From assembly GCF_000186345.1 (NCBI RefSeq), contig NC_014962.1, positions 806,001-870,000 of the forward strand: DNA of 64,000 nt, read 5' to 3'. The notes under the pieces are model-generated. The model was not told the origin of the DNA, made no database searches, and was given only the letters and a program-made list of their open reading frames with translations. Shown here piece after piece: positions 1 to 9,936 of the stretch. The first letter of the stretch is position 1. Each line of letters begins with the position of its first letter. The DNA is from Isosphaera pallida ATCC 43644 (GTDB lineage Bacteria > Planctomycetota > Planctomycetia > Isosphaerales > Isosphaeraceae). The position numbers were made by a program, and so were the translations under genes.

Positions 1-758
1 CGGGCGACCGTTCGTGATACCGTCGCATCGGGCCGGATTGAGATGATCGACCCATCCCGGACGCGGAAGGTGGGCGGGCTTGTTCCACGCGCCGCCGGGC
101 CGCGTTCATTCGCGGGAGTGGTGTTCGAGGTGACCCTCTTGGCGGCGTCGCGCGGGCCGAGCCGATCGCTCCACCTTATAAGGTTCCCCCGCTTGGGATG
201 CAACCGGGGCGCGGCGGCGATCCGCGCGGCTTGTCTAAACGCAGCCGGGGGGGCTGAAGGGTGTCGAAGGATGAACACTCTGAGCGGATCAACCACGAGG
301 GCACCCTGAGCCACACGCGGTCGGGAGAGGAGGACCATCGTGGTTGGGAAGCGGGTCGCTTCTCAACAATGAGTCATTCATTCTCGATTGGAACGACCTG
401 GGGGAGGAGGATTGGCAACGGCCAGCGTGAATGAACCCTTGAGCTTCCTGGAGATTCATAGTGATTGTTAACATCAGAACTGGTTAATATAAGTTATGGC
501 GGAATCGGCCTCGGACCGGTCGGAACATGGCGTTGGGATCCAAATGAGTTTACATGCGTGGATAATTCTAACCACAATGCGCCGCAAAGCCGAATTGCGG
601 GTGTTGGTTGGGTCGTTGGGGGTTGTGATGGGGAGACCGGATCCCGGAGTTGTCTTGACCGATTCGATATCATCAGAACATCGTAGGAACGCGGAGATTC
701 AGGACGCTAAAAGGTCGGGTGGGTGGTTGAACATTGGTGGTGAGTGGAGTGAGCGCAC
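1..758. other. Non-coding or unassigned left edge
   Basis: No convincing coding region is visible here. Frame 1 is open from the window edge to about 309, but its translation is Arg/Pro/Ala-rich and shows no domain, so I treat it as a GC-rich chance reading frame. The stretch from about 450 to 600 is clearly more AT-rich than its surroundings and holds the promoter-like sequence listed separately. The rest, up to the aguB start at 759, is probably leader sequence. Confidence 0.5.
465..493 (+). promoter_or_regulatory. Possible sigma-70-like promoter upstream of aguBA
   Basis: TTGTTA (465-470) and TATAAG (488-493) are separated by exactly 17 bp inside an AT-rich patch. The site lies about 265 bases upstream of the aguB start, on the same strand. 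Planctomycete housekeeping promoters are less well defined than those of E. coli, so this rests on consensus resemblance and spacing only. Confidence 0.35.
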
Positions 759-1646
759 ATGGGTGGACGAGTGTTTCGGGTGGGCTTGATTCAGATGCGG
801 ATCGACCCGGTCGCGGCGGTCAACCTGGAGCGGGCAGACGGCTTCATTCGTCAAGCGGCCGCGCGTGGGGCCGAGGTGATCGTATTGCCGGAGTTGTTCC
901 TGGGCCCCTATTTCTGTCAGACCGAGGATCACGCTCAGTTCGACCGTGCTGAGCCGATTCCCGGCCCGACCACGGCAGCGTTGGGACGTCTGGCAGCTGA
1001 ACTTGAGGTCGTGCTGGTCGGCTCGCTCTTTGAGAAACGCGCCCCCGGGGTATACCACAATACGGCGGTCGTTCTCGACGCCGACGGCACCCTAAGCGGG
1101 GTTTATCGGAAGATGCACATTCCCGATGACCCGTTGTATTACGAGAAGTTCTACTTCACGCCGGGCGACCTGGGATTTCAGGCGGTGGCGACTCGTCGGG
1201 CCAGCGTGGGGCCGTTGGTTTGTTGGGATCAATGGTATCCCGAGGCAGCGCGGTTGACAGCGCTTCAGGGGGCTGAGGTGTTGGTCTATCCCACTGCGAT
1301 CGGCTGGCATCCCTCGGAGAAGGAGGAGTTCGGTGCGTCCCAGGTCGATGCCTGGCGGACGATCCAGCGGTCGCACGCCATCGCCAACGGGTTGTATGTA
1401 GCAGTGGTCAACCGGGTCGGCCATGAGGGACCGGCCGAGGGAGGGATCGAGTTTTGGGGCCGCTCATTCCTCGCTGATCCGATGGGTCGGGTGATGGTCG
1501 AGGCTGGCGGCGAGGAGGAGATTCTGGTGGCCGAGTGCGACCCGGCTCTGATTGAGACGACTCGTCGGCACTGGCCGTTCCTGCGCGATCGTCGCATCGA
1601 CGCCTACGCGCCGATTACCCAACGTTGGGGGGACCACCACCGATGA
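759..1646 (+). CDS. aguB: N-carbamoylputrescine amidase
   Basis: A 295-residue nitrilase-superfamily (carbon-nitrogen hydrolase) protein. The Glu-Lys-Cys catalytic triad is visible: Glu45 in LPELFLGPYFC, Lys118 in YRKMHIPDD and Cys155 in VCWDQWYPE. The conserved surroundings and the length match N-carbamoylputrescine amidase, which hydrolyses N-carbamoylputrescine to putrescine, CO2 and ammonia in the cytoplasm. The next gene overlaps it by ATGA and encodes the preceding step, agmatine deiminase, which strongly supports this substrate over other nitrilase substrates. An ATG opens the frame at 759. No arginine decarboxylase is present in the window, so the source of agmatine is encoded elsewhere. 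Confidence 0.93.
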   Translation: MGGRVFRVGLIQMRIDPVAAVNLERADGFIRQAAARGAEVIVLPELFLGPYFCQTEDHAQFDRAEPIPGPTTAALGRLAAELEVVLVGSLFEKRAPGVYHNTAVVLDADGTLSGVYRKMHIPDDPLYYEKFYFTPGDLGFQAVATRRASVGPLVCWDQWYPEAARLTALQGAEVLVYPTAIGWHPSEKEEFGASQVDAWRTIQRSHAIANGLYVAVVNRVGHEGPAEGGIEFWGRSFLADPMGRVMVEAGGEEEILVAECDPALIETTRRHWPFLRDRRIDAYAPITQRWGDHHR

Positions 1647-2851
1647 CCACGCCGCCCATGCCGCCCGAGGCCGATCGTCCGACCTCGCCGTCGACCCCCG
1701 AACCCTCCACCAACGGCGAGCCGTTGGTCGCTCCTGAGGAGGCTGCCCCGCTTGGCGATCCGTTGGCTTTGTCCGAAGCGGAACCGGTTTACCGCCTGCC
1801 AGCCGAGTGGGAACCCCGGGCTGGAACCGTGATCGCCTGGCCTCACCAGCGCGAGGACTGGCCCGGCAAGTTCGGGCCAATCCCTTGGGTCTTCGCTGAG
1901 ATCGTTCAGGTCCTTTCCCAACGCGAACGGGTCTGGGTGCTCATCCCGGACGACGCTCACGAAACCACTGATCCGATCCTCGACCGCTTGGATCGCTGCG
2001 GCACACGGTTGGACGCGATCGAACTGCTCAAGGTCAAGACCGATCGTTGCTGGCTGCGCGACAGTGGCCCCATGCTGGTTGAGGAGACGACGACGGGTCG
2101 TCCAGTTGTCGTCGATTGGAAGTTTAACGCCTGGGCCAAGTATTCCAATTGGCGGCGCGACAACCGAGTACCCCGCGCTCTTTGCCGTCGTTTCGGTTGG
2201 GAGCGGATTAAGCCAAGAATTCTGGTGGACGGCACGCTGAGGCGTCTGGTGCTGGAAGGCGGCGCGATCGACTCCAACGGGTCAGGAACGCTTCTGACCA
2301 CCGAGGAATGCTTGCTCGACACGGTACAGCAGCGCAATCCCAGTCTGGACCGAGCCGGTTACGAGGCCGCCTTTGCGCGGTTCCTCGGGATTCGTCGCAC
2401 GATCTGGCTGGGTCGGGGAATCGTTGGCGACGACACCCACGGCCATGTGGACGACCTGGCACGGTTCGTCAACCCAAACACGGTGGTTGTGGTGGTCGAA
2501 CCCCACCCCGCCGACCCCAACTACGAGCCCACCCAGAATAACCTGAAGCGGTTGCGCGACGCCCGCGACGCCCACGACCAGCCCCTCAACGTGGCGACTT
2601 TGCCGATGCCCCGTCCTGTGATCTTCGACGGCCAACGCCTGCCGGCCAGCTACGCCAACTTTTATCTCGGCGACGGCGTAGCCCTGGTTCCCACCTTCAA
2701 CGATCCAGCTGACCGCGTGGCCCTAGCGACCCTCGCCGATCTCCTGCCCGACCGCGAGGTGATCGGCATCCATGCCCGCGACCTGGTCTGGGGGCTGGGA
2801 ACCCTCCACTGTTTGGCCCGCGATCTTCCCCGGATTGCCCAAAACGCCTAA
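1643..2851 (+). CDS. aguA: Agmatine deiminase
   Basis: A 402-residue member of the peptidylarginine/agmatine deiminase family, which converts agmatine to N-carbamoylputrescine and ammonia. Family hallmarks are WPHQREDWPGK near residue 70, the GDDTHGHVDDLARF segment with the catalytic His/Asp, and the C-terminal GLGTLHC motif carrying the nucleophile Cys390. I start it at the ATG at 1643, which overlaps the aguB stop as ATGA, rather than at the TTG at 1625. The first 50 or so residues are Pro/Ala/Glu-rich and extend beyond the usual family start. Together with aguB it forms a two-gene putrescine-synthesis operon. Confidence 0.93.
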   Translation: MTTPPMPPEADRPTSPSTPEPSTNGEPLVAPEEAAPLGDPLALSEAEPVYRLPAEWEPRAGTVIAWPHQREDWPGKFGPIPWVFAEIVQVLSQRERVWVLIPDDAHETTDPILDRLDRCGTRLDAIELLKVKTDRCWLRDSGPMLVEETTTGRPVVVDWKFNAWAKYSNWRRDNRVPRALCRRFGWERIKPRILVDGTLRRLVLEGGAIDSNGSGTLLTTEECLLDTVQQRNPSLDRAGYEAAFARFLGIRRTIWLGRGIVGDDTHGHVDDLARFVNPNTVVVVVEPHPADPNYEPTQNNLKRLRDARDAHDQPLNVATLPMPRPVIFDGQRLPASYANFYLGDGVALVPTFNDPADRVALATLADLLPDREVIGIHARDLVWGLGTLHCLARDLPRIAQNA

Positions 2852-3103
2852 GCTGCCGGTTCGGGACCGATCACGACGGGAAAATGAAGGAAAAAACCAA
2901 ACAAACCCCTGACATTGTCGCGTAGAAAAGAGTGGGATGATTGCACCGTTCGAATCGTGCTTAAGGTTCGCAACGTCGTATCGTCCTTCCCGCCATCATG
3001 GTTCATCGATCCCCGCCTCGTGTCCTGGCGACCGGGTGTGGGAGAAGCGATGAGTCCAGGATGATGGTTCTTTGGAAACGCATCTTCTTTGGAGCGAGCT
3101 TCT

Positions 3104-3730
3104 ATGCGATCCCTGGCTTTGAGCCTCACGGCCGTTCTGTTCCTGGTCGCCCCGGCTTTCGGCGCGGACGTCAAGTACAACAATCAAATCACCATCGGTC
3201 AAAAGGCCCCCGGCTTCTCGGGCATTCCGGCCACGACCCCGACTGGCGAAGATACCTCGATCTCGCTGGACGAGTGCAAGGAAGACGTGGTGGTGTTGGT
3301 CTTCCTAGCCAACCACTGCCCGGTCGTCGTCGCCTATGAGGATCGGATCATCGAACTGGCCGATTCGTTCAAGGGCAAGAGCGTCAAGTTTGTGGGCGTC
3401 TGCTGCACCACTGCCCCTGGTCAAGTCGAGCAGGACAACCTGGCCGCCATCAAGGAGCGGGTCAAGGAGAAGGGGTATAACTTCGTCTATGGTTATGACG
3501 AAACCCAGGCGATCGGCAAGGCTTACGGCGCTCGGGTTACCCCTGAGTTCTTCGTGCTGGACAAGAATCGCAACGTGGTCTACGCCGGTGCTCTGGACGA
3601 CTCTCCCCAGAACCCCGCCAATGCCAAGAAGTTCTACCTGAAGGACGCCATCAACGCCGCTCTGAATGGCGAGACCGTTGCGACGCCCACCACCCGTGCG
3701 GTTGGTTGCGGGATTCGTTACCAGAACTAA
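3104..3730 (+). CDS. Exported peroxiredoxin-like (PRX_like1-type) redoxin
   Basis: A 208-residue protein with a clear signal peptide (residues 1-20, ending AFG-A) and an AhpC/TSA-like thioredoxin fold. The active-site region reads FLANHCPVVVAYED, with a single Cys72 and no CxxC, and the C terminus has AVGCGIRY. This pattern is what I know from the PRX_like1 group of peroxiredoxin relatives, often found in planctomycetes; their substrates are not established. The ATG at 3104 is preferred over the upstream TTG because GGAGCGAG precedes it and it begins the signal peptide. It is the first of three consecutive exported thioredoxin-fold genes and shares its active-site pattern with the second. Confidence 0.8.
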   Translation: MRSLALSLTAVLFLVAPAFGADVKYNNQITIGQKAPGFSGIPATTPTGEDTSISLDECKEDVVVLVFLANHCPVVVAYEDRIIELADSFKGKSVKFVGVCCTTAPGQVEQDNLAAIKERVKEKGYNFVYGYDETQAIGKAYGARVTPEFFVLDKNRNVVYAGALDDSPQNPANAKKFYLKDAINAALNGETVATPTTRAVGCGIRYQN

Positions 3731-3736
3731 CCTAGA

Positions 3737-3764
3737 CTGAACTGAGTGTTCCATTCAAGTTCAG
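3737..3764 (+). terminator. Weak hairpin after the redoxin gene
   Basis: CTGAACT (3737-3743) and AGTTCAG (3758-3764) form a perfect 7-bp stem with a 14-base loop, starting six bases after the stop codon. A T5 run follows at 3776-3780. The loop is large and the T run is displaced by 11 bases, so this is only a possible intrinsic terminator. Confidence 0.35.
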
Positions 3765-3984
3765 GTTCGCCTCGCTTTTTAGAGGGGGCTGGGACCAACG
3801 GTCTCCTTGGTGACCGAAACAGCCTGTGTCTTAGGTTCCGGCTCCCATCGGGAATGAAGTGGGGTGGTGACGATGTAGGCGTGCGCCATTTGACTCGCCG
3901 TTGGATGTTTCGGCCCGTGTCGTTGCCCAAAACCGAGGCGCGTCACGGGTCTCATTGTTGGTGGGTAGCAAGAAGGGAATGGTC

Positions 3985-4749
3985 ATGCCTGGACGAAGCC
4001 GCCCGCGATGTCGTCGCGGCAACGCTTGGTGGATCGGCTTGATGACCGCCTTGGCGAGCGGAACCCTCGAGGTGGGATGCGGCTGGTACGATGGTTCTTT
4101 CCCCTCCCTCTCGTCTTCGTCGGCCAAGTCCACGCGAAGCGCGGACGAGGCAAGTTCGGCGACAGCCATGATGGTCGAGGCGTCCAAGGTTGGTCAGCCG
4201 TTTCCCTTTGGTGCGCCGATTCCCGCGTGGTTGCCCGGTTCCGATGCGTCCGGCGAACCTGTCGCCGGGGTGATCGACTGGGAGGTTTTGCGACGCGAGG
4301 CTCCCAACGGCCTGGTGGTGGCGTTCCTCTCCACCGCTTGCCCGGTGGTGGAGGAGTATGAGGAGCGGTTGAGTGACTTGGTCGCCCAATGGTCGAACCG
4401 CGGAGTGCGGCTCGTGGCGCTGAGTGTCAACGCGATTCCGGGCGATCGCTTCGAGGCGCTCAAGGATCGCATCCGCGACTCGGGCAAGTACACCTATCCC
4501 TATGGCCACGATCAACCCGGCGGGTTGGCCGACGCGCTGGGGGTGACCGCCACGCCGTGCGTCGTGGTGATTGACCGCGACGGAGTGATTCGCTACCGAG
4601 GGGCGTTCGACGATGACTTCAAGCCGCTCAAGGTCAAGCGGTCATATGTGGCCGACGCCCTGACGGCGCTGGCCCAAGGACGCGCGCCCAACCCCTCTTG
4701 GGTGCGGGAACGGGGAACACCACGCCTTGGTCCCCGGATGGAAGATTGA
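3985..4749 (+). CDS. Peroxiredoxin-like lipoprotein
   Basis: A 254-residue protein with an Arg-rich N terminus, a hydrophobic segment and a lipobox-like LEVGC (Cys32), so it is probably a lipid-anchored periplasmic protein. A low-complexity Ser/Ala linker follows, then a redoxin domain with STACPVVEEYEER around a lone Cys119 and the GVTATP cis-Pro motif. It resembles the preceding redoxin (CPVV..YE pattern) and looks like a diverged paralogue. The ATG at 3985 was chosen because AAGAAGG lies at a proper distance; the ATG at 3979 sits too close to that site. The peroxidase or reductant-shuttle role is inferred from fold only. The lack of a CxxC argues against a classical disulfide reductase. 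Confidence 0.7.
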   Translation: MPGRSRPRCRRGNAWWIGLMTALASGTLEVGCGWYDGSFPSLSSSSAKSTRSADEASSATAMMVEASKVGQPFPFGAPIPAWLPGSDASGEPVAGVIDWEVLRREAPNGLVVAFLSTACPVVEEYEERLSDLVAQWSNRGVRLVALSVNAIPGDRFEALKDRIRDSGKYTYPYGHDQPGGLADALGVTATPCVVVIDRDGVIRYRGAFDDDFKPLKVKRSYVADALTALAQGRAPNPSWVRERGTPRLGPRMED

Positions 4750-4980
4750 ACCAACCCAACGGAATCGCGGATGGGAGGCCATCGTGGCGACTGGAGAAGC
4801 GACCTGATTCGGCGTACCATGGTGAGCCGGACTGGATTGGAGGTTTCCAACCGTCGGCATCACAAAGAAGGTTGCTTCCGGCTGGATTCGTCGAACCTCG
4901 CGTCCGGTTGGCGGTTGGTTTACGCCAACCTCGTTTCGCTTCGTTTCATACTCGTGGCTCGCTTCACTGGAGTTCACCCG

Positions 4981-5622
4981 ATGCGCCAAGCTTGGATTGT
5001 TCCCGCAACCCTGACCGCCACTTTGTTGTGGACCCTGACTACCTCCTCGCTGGCTCTGGTGGCGCTGGCCGGTTGCGAAGGGCCGATGGCAATCGATCTG
5101 CCGGCGACCCCCGAATCAGCCCTGTCGCCCAAGACGAGGTCAGAAGCGGCCCAGGAGGCCAAGGTCAAACTCACTCCGGTCAAATCCTACGCCGATCTGA
5201 TCAACCAACTCAAGAATCTCAAGGTGCCCGGCGGCAAGTTCATCGTCATCGACGCTTGGGCCACCTGGTGCGGTCCCTGCAAGGAAAACTTCCCTCACCT
5301 GGTCGAAATGCATGAGAAATACGCCAAGCAGGGCGTGGTGGTCTGCTCGCTGTCGATGGACACCGGCTCGGTCGCCAAGGAATTCGCGGCCGCTGAGAAG
5401 TTCCTCAAACAATCCCAAGCAGTCTTCCCCAACTACATCACCGAGAACCCTGACGAGATGTTCGAGTCGTTAGACATCTCGGCCATCCCCGCCGTCTTCT
5501 TCTTCAGCACCGACGGCAAACTGCTCAAGGCGTTCACGATGGAAGACGTGAACAACCAGTTCACTTATGAGCAGGTCGAGGCAGAGATCAAAGCGCGGTT
5601 GTCTTCTCCGGCTGGCGAATGA
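4981..5622 (+). CDS. TlpA-like thioredoxin lipoprotein
   Basis: A 213-residue protein with a signal peptide ending in a lipobox (VALAGC, Cys32) and a thioredoxin-like domain with the redox motif WATWCGPC (Cys97 and Cys100). The cis-proline loop appears as ISAIPAVFFF near residue 165. TlpA/ResA-type proteins are membrane-anchored thiol-disulfide oxidoreductases that face the periplasm and reduce client disulfides. The frame is open far upstream, but the ATG at 4981 directly begins the lipoprotein signal. It closes a three-gene array of exported thioredoxin-fold proteins, and a strong hairpin follows its stop codon. Confidence 0.82.
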   Translation: MRQAWIVPATLTATLLWTLTTSSLALVALAGCEGPMAIDLPATPESALSPKTRSEAAQEAKVKLTPVKSYADLINQLKNLKVPGGKFIVIDAWATWCGPCKENFPHLVEMHEKYAKQGVVVCSLSMDTGSVAKEFAAAEKFLKQSQAVFPNYITENPDEMFESLDISAIPAVFFFSTDGKLLKAFTMEDVNNQFTYEQVEAEIKARLSSPAGE

Positions 5623-5654
5623 CCAGACGCAAGGCGAGGCTCGCATCGGGGAAT

Positions 5655-5689
5655 GGGGCGGCGCTGAACCTTCGGGGTTCAGCCTCCCC
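5655..5689 (+). terminator. Strong stem-loop after the TlpA-like gene
   Basis: GCTGAACC (5663-5670) pairs perfectly with GGTTCAGC (5676-5683) around a TTCGG loop. Flanking GGGG (5655-5658) and CCCC (5686-5689) can extend it with a small internal loop. It lies about 40 bases after the stop at 5622 and before prfA. No U-tract follows, as for most hairpins at gene ends in this window. Confidence 0.65.
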
Positions 5690-5837
5690 CTAGCGAGTGG
5701 ATGACGATTCCTCGGCGCGTTGGCCGCTGCTTGGCCTGACTCAGAGAGAGATCGAGGCGGCGTGGCGGCGGCGTGGCGTGAGGTGAATCGAGGAGGCATG
5801 GTTTGGGGGCGGTCGATCGCCCTGGGATGCGCGGCTC

Positions 5838-6932
5838 GTGTTCGAGAAGATCAAGGCCGATTACCGCCGTTACGAGGAACTCAACCGCGAGTTGGCCTCG
5901 CCCGACCTGGTCAATGACCCAGGACGACTGGCCGCGCTGATGCGTGAGCGCTCGGCCCTGGCCAAGCTGGCGGTCCCCTACGCCCGTTACCTGGAGTTGA
6001 CCCGCCGTCGTGCTGAGGTCCAACAGGTGATCGAAACCGAATCCGACCCCGAGATGAAGGAATACGCCCAGGCCGAGTTCGATCAGCTGGCCCAGGCGGA
6101 GGCGGAATCGGCCGAGTATCTGAAAACCTTGATCTACGAGCAGGCCACTGGATCGGACCACGCCGGAGTGATCGTTGAGATTCGGGCGGGCACCGGCGGC
6201 GACGAGGCCGCGCTTTTCGCGCGCGATCTCTACGAGATGTATCGCCGTTTTGTCGAGCGTCAGGGGTGGCGGTTCGAGCCGCTGGAGATCGCGCCTACCG
6301 AGTTGGGCGGGTTCCGCGAGGCGTCGTTTGGGGTCCGAGGCGAAGGAGCTTATCGTCACCTTCAATTTGAAAGCGGTGGCCACCGGGTGCAACGGGTGCC
6401 GGTCACTGAGACTCAGGGACGCATCCACACCTCGGCCGCCACCGTCGCCGTTCTGCCCGAACCCGAGGAGGTCGAGATCGAGCTGCGTGACGAGGATTTG
6501 CAGATCGACGTGATGCGGGCCGGCGGTCCCGGCGGGCAACACCAGAACAAAACCGAATCGGGAGTCCGAATCACCCACTTGCCCAGCGGCATTGTGGTCA
6601 ACTGCCGGGACGAACGCTCCCAGCACAAGAACAAAGCCAAGGCGCTGCGAATTTTGCGCAGCCGGTTGTACGAGGCGCAACGCAATGCCGCCCAGTCACA
6701 GCGTTCGCAAACCCGTCGCAGCTTGATCGGCAGCGGCGATCGCTCGCAACGGATTCGCACCTACAACTTCCCTCAGAACCGCGTCACCGATCACCGGATC
6801 AACTTGACCCTGCACCAACTGGACCGGATTGTCGCCGGCGAACTGGAACTGGTAACCCGTCCGCTCATCGAACACGACCGCCGCGAACAACTCGGCGGCT
6901 TTGACGTCGAGTCGCCTCACCTGCCGGTATGA
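5838..6932 (+). CDS. prfA: Peptide chain release factor 1
   Basis: A 364-residue class I release factor that reads UAA/UAG in the ribosomal A site and triggers peptide release. The catalytic GGQ is at residues 232-234 within [18 protein letters not shown]. The RF1-type PxT anticodon-mimic is PVT at 188-190 ([19 protein letters not shown]), whereas RF2 carries SPF. Length and layout match RF1. The GTG at 5838 gives MFEKIKADY, matching the family N terminus. The downstream gene encodes PrmC, which methylates the GGQ glutamine, so the pair forms the classical prfA-prmC unit. Confidence 0.95.
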   Translation: MFEKIKADYRRYEELNRELASPDLVNDPGRLAALMRERSALAKLAVPYARYLELTRRRAEVQQVIETESDPEMKEYAQAEFDQLAQAEAESAEYLKTLIYEQATGSDHAGVIVEIRAGTGGDEAALFARDLYEMYRRFVERQGWRFEPLEIAPTELGGFREASFGVRGEGAYRHLQFESGGHRVQRVPVTETQGRIHTSAATVAVLPEPEEVEIELRDEDLQIDVMRAGGPGGQHQNKTESGVRITHLPSGIVVNCRDERSQHKNKAKALRILRSRLYEAQRNAAQSQRSQTRRSLIGSGDRSQRIRTYNFPQNRVTDHRINLTLHQLDRIVAGELELVTRPLIEHDRREQLGGFDVESPHLPV

Positions 6933-7104
6933 TACACTGCGTCAGGGAACACCTGTACCAAGCCCCGCGTTCCGCGTGAACGCCAGCTGACTGACCGCCG
7001 CCTCGCCGCCGCCGCGGCAAGCACTAGGCGTCGTTGTGGTTCTCGCCGCGTCGCAGCGGCTCGACCTGCCTCGTCCCCCCTCTTTCGACCTCACGCGCGC
7101 CGTT

Positions 7105-7995
7105 ATGCCCGACCCCGCCGCCGAAGCCTGGACGATCCGTCGCCTGTTGAGTTGGACCACCGACTTCTTCGCCAAACGGGGATTCGAATCGCCCCGTCTG
7201 GAGGCCGAAGTGCTACTGGCCCACGTTCTGGACCACGCCCGCTATCAACTTTACATGCATATTGACGACGTGGTGTCTGACGCGGCCCGAAGCGCCTTTC
7301 GCGACCTCGTCAAACGCCGCTCCGAAGGAGAACCCTCGGCTTACCTAGTGGGTCGCAAAGAATTCTACGCCTTGAGCTTCAAGGTGACCCCCGCCGTTTT
7401 AATTCCGCGTCCCGACAGCGAGTTTCTCGTGATCGAAGCGCTTGAAGCGTTAGGAAAAATGGTTGGTCGGGAGACCCCCCGCCTAGCTGACGTGGGGACT
7501 GGCTCAGGCTGCCTGGCTGTGGCGGTTGCCCGTCGTTCCCCCCAGGTCCGGATTGTGGCGATCGACCGCTCCGCCGAAGCTTTGGCCGTGGCTCGCGAAA
7601 ATGCTCAAGCCCACGGCGTCGCCGATCGAATCGACTTCTGCGAGGGAGACCTGTTCGAACCCCTGGACCCGGAGGATCGCTTCGACCTCATCGTTTCTAA
7701 CCCCCCCTACGTCGCCACCCCGGTTTGGGAAACTCTGGAGCCCACCATCAAGAACTTCGAACCCCGCCTGGCGCTCGATGGCGGCATCGATGGTTTGGAT
7801 GTCATTCGTCGCTTGGTCGATCAGGCCGCGGTTCGTCTGCATCCTGGCGGAACGCTGGCGATGGAGATTGGTTCGGACCAAGGCGAGGCGGTGACCCGCC
7901 TGTTTGCGGGCGATCTTTGGTCCCCGCCGACCATCCGCCGCGATCACGCTGGACTCGACCGCGTGGTTACGACACGTCGTTTGCCGATTGCCTGA
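7105..7995 (+). CDS. prmC: Release factor glutamine methyltransferase
   Basis: A 296-residue protein with the HemK/PrmC layout: an N-terminal helical domain (about 1-85), the SAM-binding motif DVGTGSGC (129-136), and the catalytic NPPY (199-202) typical of N5-glutamine methyltransferases. It methylates the Gln of GGQ in RF1 and RF2. The ATG at 7105 is preferred to a GTG 69 bases upstream because homologues begin with the WTIRRLLSWTTDFF-like helix. It lies about 170 bases downstream of prfA on the same strand, which supports the assignment. Confidence 0.92.
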   Translation: MPDPAAEAWTIRRLLSWTTDFFAKRGFESPRLEAEVLLAHVLDHARYQLYMHIDDVVSDAARSAFRDLVKRRSEGEPSAYLVGRKEFYALSFKVTPAVLIPRPDSEFLVIEALEALGKMVGRETPRLADVGTGSGCLAVAVARRSPQVRIVAIDRSAEALAVARENAQAHGVADRIDFCEGDLFEPLDPEDRFDLIVSNPPYVATPVWETLEPTIKNFEPRLALDGGIDGLDVIRRLVDQAAVRLHPGGTLAMEIGSDQGEAVTRLFAGDLWSPPTIRRDHAGLDRVVTTRRLPIA

Positions 7996-8487
7996 CATAC
8001 GACGCTTCGGTGAGACGGCCGGCCTCTGGAGTCTTTCTTCCCCCGAACTTGTCCACCCCGACCCCTCTCCTCTTCAATTTCATTTCGAGCAAGGAGGAGG
8101 GGGTTTGGGTTGCGGCGTGATCAATCCTCGCCTAGAATGCATCGTTCCCGAAGGATTCGAAGACGGGTTCGCCTGGAGGAGGGATCTCTTCGAGGTGAGG
8201 CATTCCGCTCGTCTCGCTCTGAACGTGGTGGTGGGTCACAGCGGGTTGTCACCTCGGAGCGTACGCGGACCCTTGCTCACCATGCGTTGCAGGGAGCCGG
8301 CGGTGTTCCCGCCGCTAGAAGATGTCTCAACTCCGTCCGGTTTGCCCTACGGAACACAAACCAAAATGCGTGGGGACCGCCGGAACGCGAGGCTGGATTC
8401 GATCGGATCGCCGTGGCGCGCTGATGACCCCGCGGCACAGGGTCGCCTAAGAGGCGGCATTCTCGTTTGGACTCGAAAGGATCGGGC
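7996..8487. other. prmC-clpX intergenic region
   Basis: This 490-bp gap holds no convincing gene. The long frame crossing it (7904-8788) overlaps both prmC and clpX out of frame. I see a promoter-like pair (8110-8138, listed separately) and a GC hairpin with CGGCGG (8298-8303) and CCGCCG (8309-8314) around TGTTC. The hairpin could belong to the clpX leader. Confidence 0.5.
8110..8138 (+). promoter_or_regulatory. Possible promoter for clpX
   Basis: TTGCGG (8110-8115) and TAGAAT (8133-8138) have exact 17-bp spacing on the clpX strand. If used, the transcript would carry a leader of about 340 bases. It rests on resemblance to the sigma-70 consensus only. Confidence 0.35.
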
Positions 8488-9924
8488 ATGGCGTCGGGCC
8501 GCGACAATTCGGGAGGTCATGCGGGAAGCAAGCGGAACTCGGGAGGCGGTTCACCTCCTTCCGGTCCCGGAGGCGGCAAGCGCAACGCCATTTGCTCCTT
8601 TTGCCGGAAAAGCTACCGCGAAGTCGGTCCGTTGGTGGAAGGGCCGGCGGATGTTTACATTTGTGGCGAATGCATCGAGTTGTGTCAGTCGATCCTGGAG
8701 AAGGACCGTCGCAGCCGAGGGGGGCGTTCGTTGTTCGGCGAGATTCCCAACCCCCGCGAGATCAAAGCTCAGCTTGACCAATATGTGATTGGTCAGGATC
8801 GCGCTAAGAAGGTGCTGTCGGTGGCGGTCCACAACCACTACAAGCGGCTGGTCCACGACGAGGAACCGGAAACCGACGTCGAACTCGACAAGTCCAACAT
8901 TCTTCTGATCGGTCCCACCGGCTCGGGCAAGACCCTCTTGGCACGCACCCTCGCGCGAGTTTTGAATGTTCCGTTCGCCATCGGCGATGCCACGACCCTC
9001 ACTGAGGCCGGTTACGTCGGCGAGGATGTCGAGAACATCCTGCTCAAGCTGCTCCACGCCGCTAACTTCGACCTGGAAGCGGCCCAGCGCGGCATTGTCT
9101 ATATCGATGAAATCGACAAAATCGGCAAAACCAGCCACAACGTCTCGATCACCCGCGATGTCTCCGGCGAAGGGGTGCAGCAGGCGTTGCTCAAGATGCT
9201 CGAAGGGACGGTCGCCAATGTTCCGCCCCAGGGGGGCCGCAAGCATCCCGAACAACAATATATCCAGATGGACACCACCAATATTCTGTTCATCTGCGGC
9301 GGTACGTTTGTGGGACTGGACAACATCATCGCGCGGCGCATTGGGCGTAAAACCATCGGCTTCGGCGGTGCGATGGGGGACAGCGATTCGGCGCGCGAGA
9401 AGAACCTCGCGGACCTGTTGAATCAGGTGACCTCCGACGACGTGTTGGAGTTTGGTCTGATCCCCGAATTCATCGGTCGCTTGCCAGTGATCTGCCCGCT
9501 CATGCCGTTGGACGTCGAGGCGCTGGTTCAAATCCTCACTGAGCCCCGCAACGCTTTGGTCAAGCAATACCAAAGGCTCTTCGAGATGGAGGGAGCCAAA
9601 CTGCAGTTCGACTCCGAAGCGCTGCGTGAGATTGCCATTCTCGCCAAGGAGCGCGACACTGGAGCGCGGGGTTTGCGGTCGATCATTGAAGACACCATGC
9701 TCGACATTATGTTCGAGCTTCCCGAACGACCCGACAAGACCGAGAAAATTTTCCTGGTCACCCCTGCGGTGGTTCGCCGCGAGGTGAGTCTGTTCGACTC
9801 GACCTTGCCCCGGGTGGTCGAGGAGTCGGCCCATCCGCCCGCCGAGGGCGACCCCGAAGCGACAACCCAAGCCGATCCCCAGACCTCCGCCCAAGACCCC
9901 TCTTCACGCAAGGAAAGCGCGTGA
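8488..9924 (+). CDS. clpX: ATP-dependent Clp protease ATP-binding subunit ClpX
   Basis: A 478-residue AAA+ unfoldase that feeds substrates to ClpP. It has the ClpX zinc finger with Cys36, Cys39, Cys59 and Cys62 (CSFC...CGEC), Walker A GPTGSGKT (142-149), Walker B IVYIDE (203-208) and the [11 protein letters not shown] segment. The first 30 residues form a Gly/Ser-rich extension before the zinc finger, and the last 50 or so are an acidic Pro/Ala tail; both are longer than in E. coli ClpX. The ATG at 8488 has AAAGGA seven bases upstream. There is no clpP or tig next to it, unlike the common tig-clpP-clpX order. Confidence 0.95.
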   Translation: MASGRDNSGGHAGSKRNSGGGSPPSGPGGGKRNAICSFCRKSYREVGPLVEGPADVYICGECIELCQSILEKDRRSRGGRSLFGEIPNPREIKAQLDQYVIGQDRAKKVLSVAVHNHYKRLVHDEEPETDVELDKSNILLIGPTGSGKTLLARTLARVLNVPFAIGDATTLTEAGYVGEDVENILLKLLHAANFDLEAAQRGIVYIDEIDKIGKTSHNVSITRDVSGEGVQQALLKMLEGTVANVPPQGGRKHPEQQYIQMDTTNILFICGGTFVGLDNIIARRIGRKTIGFGGAMGDSDSAREKNLADLLNQVTSDDVLEFGLIPEFIGRLPVICPLMPLDVEALVQILTEPRNALVKQYQRLFEMEGAKLQFDSEALREIAILAKERDTGARGLRSIIEDTMLDIMFELPERPDKTEKIFLVTPAVVRREVSLFDSTLPRVVEESAHPPAEGDPEATTQADPQTSAQDPSSRKESA

Positions 9925-9936
9925 CCACAAGGGCCA

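Noticed and set aside
43-309. Open frame at the left edge
   Set aside because: It is Arg/Ala/Gly-rich with no domain; consistent with chance in high-GC DNA.
2943-2960. T-arm-like sequence GCACCGTTCGAATCGTGC suggesting a tRNA 3' half
   Set aside because: No matching acceptor stem, anticodon arm or D-arm was found upstream, and the T-stem itself has mismatches. It is at most an imperfect palindrome (GCAC..TTCGAA..GTGC) that might be an operator.
7904-8788. Long plus-strand reading frame between prmC and clpX
   Set aside because: It overlaps the 3' end of prmC and the 5' end of clpX in a different frame and has no ribosome site or recognisable motif.
8551-9894. 447-codon minus-strand frame opposite clpX
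   Set aside because: It is the antisense shadow of clpX; high GC keeps such frames open.
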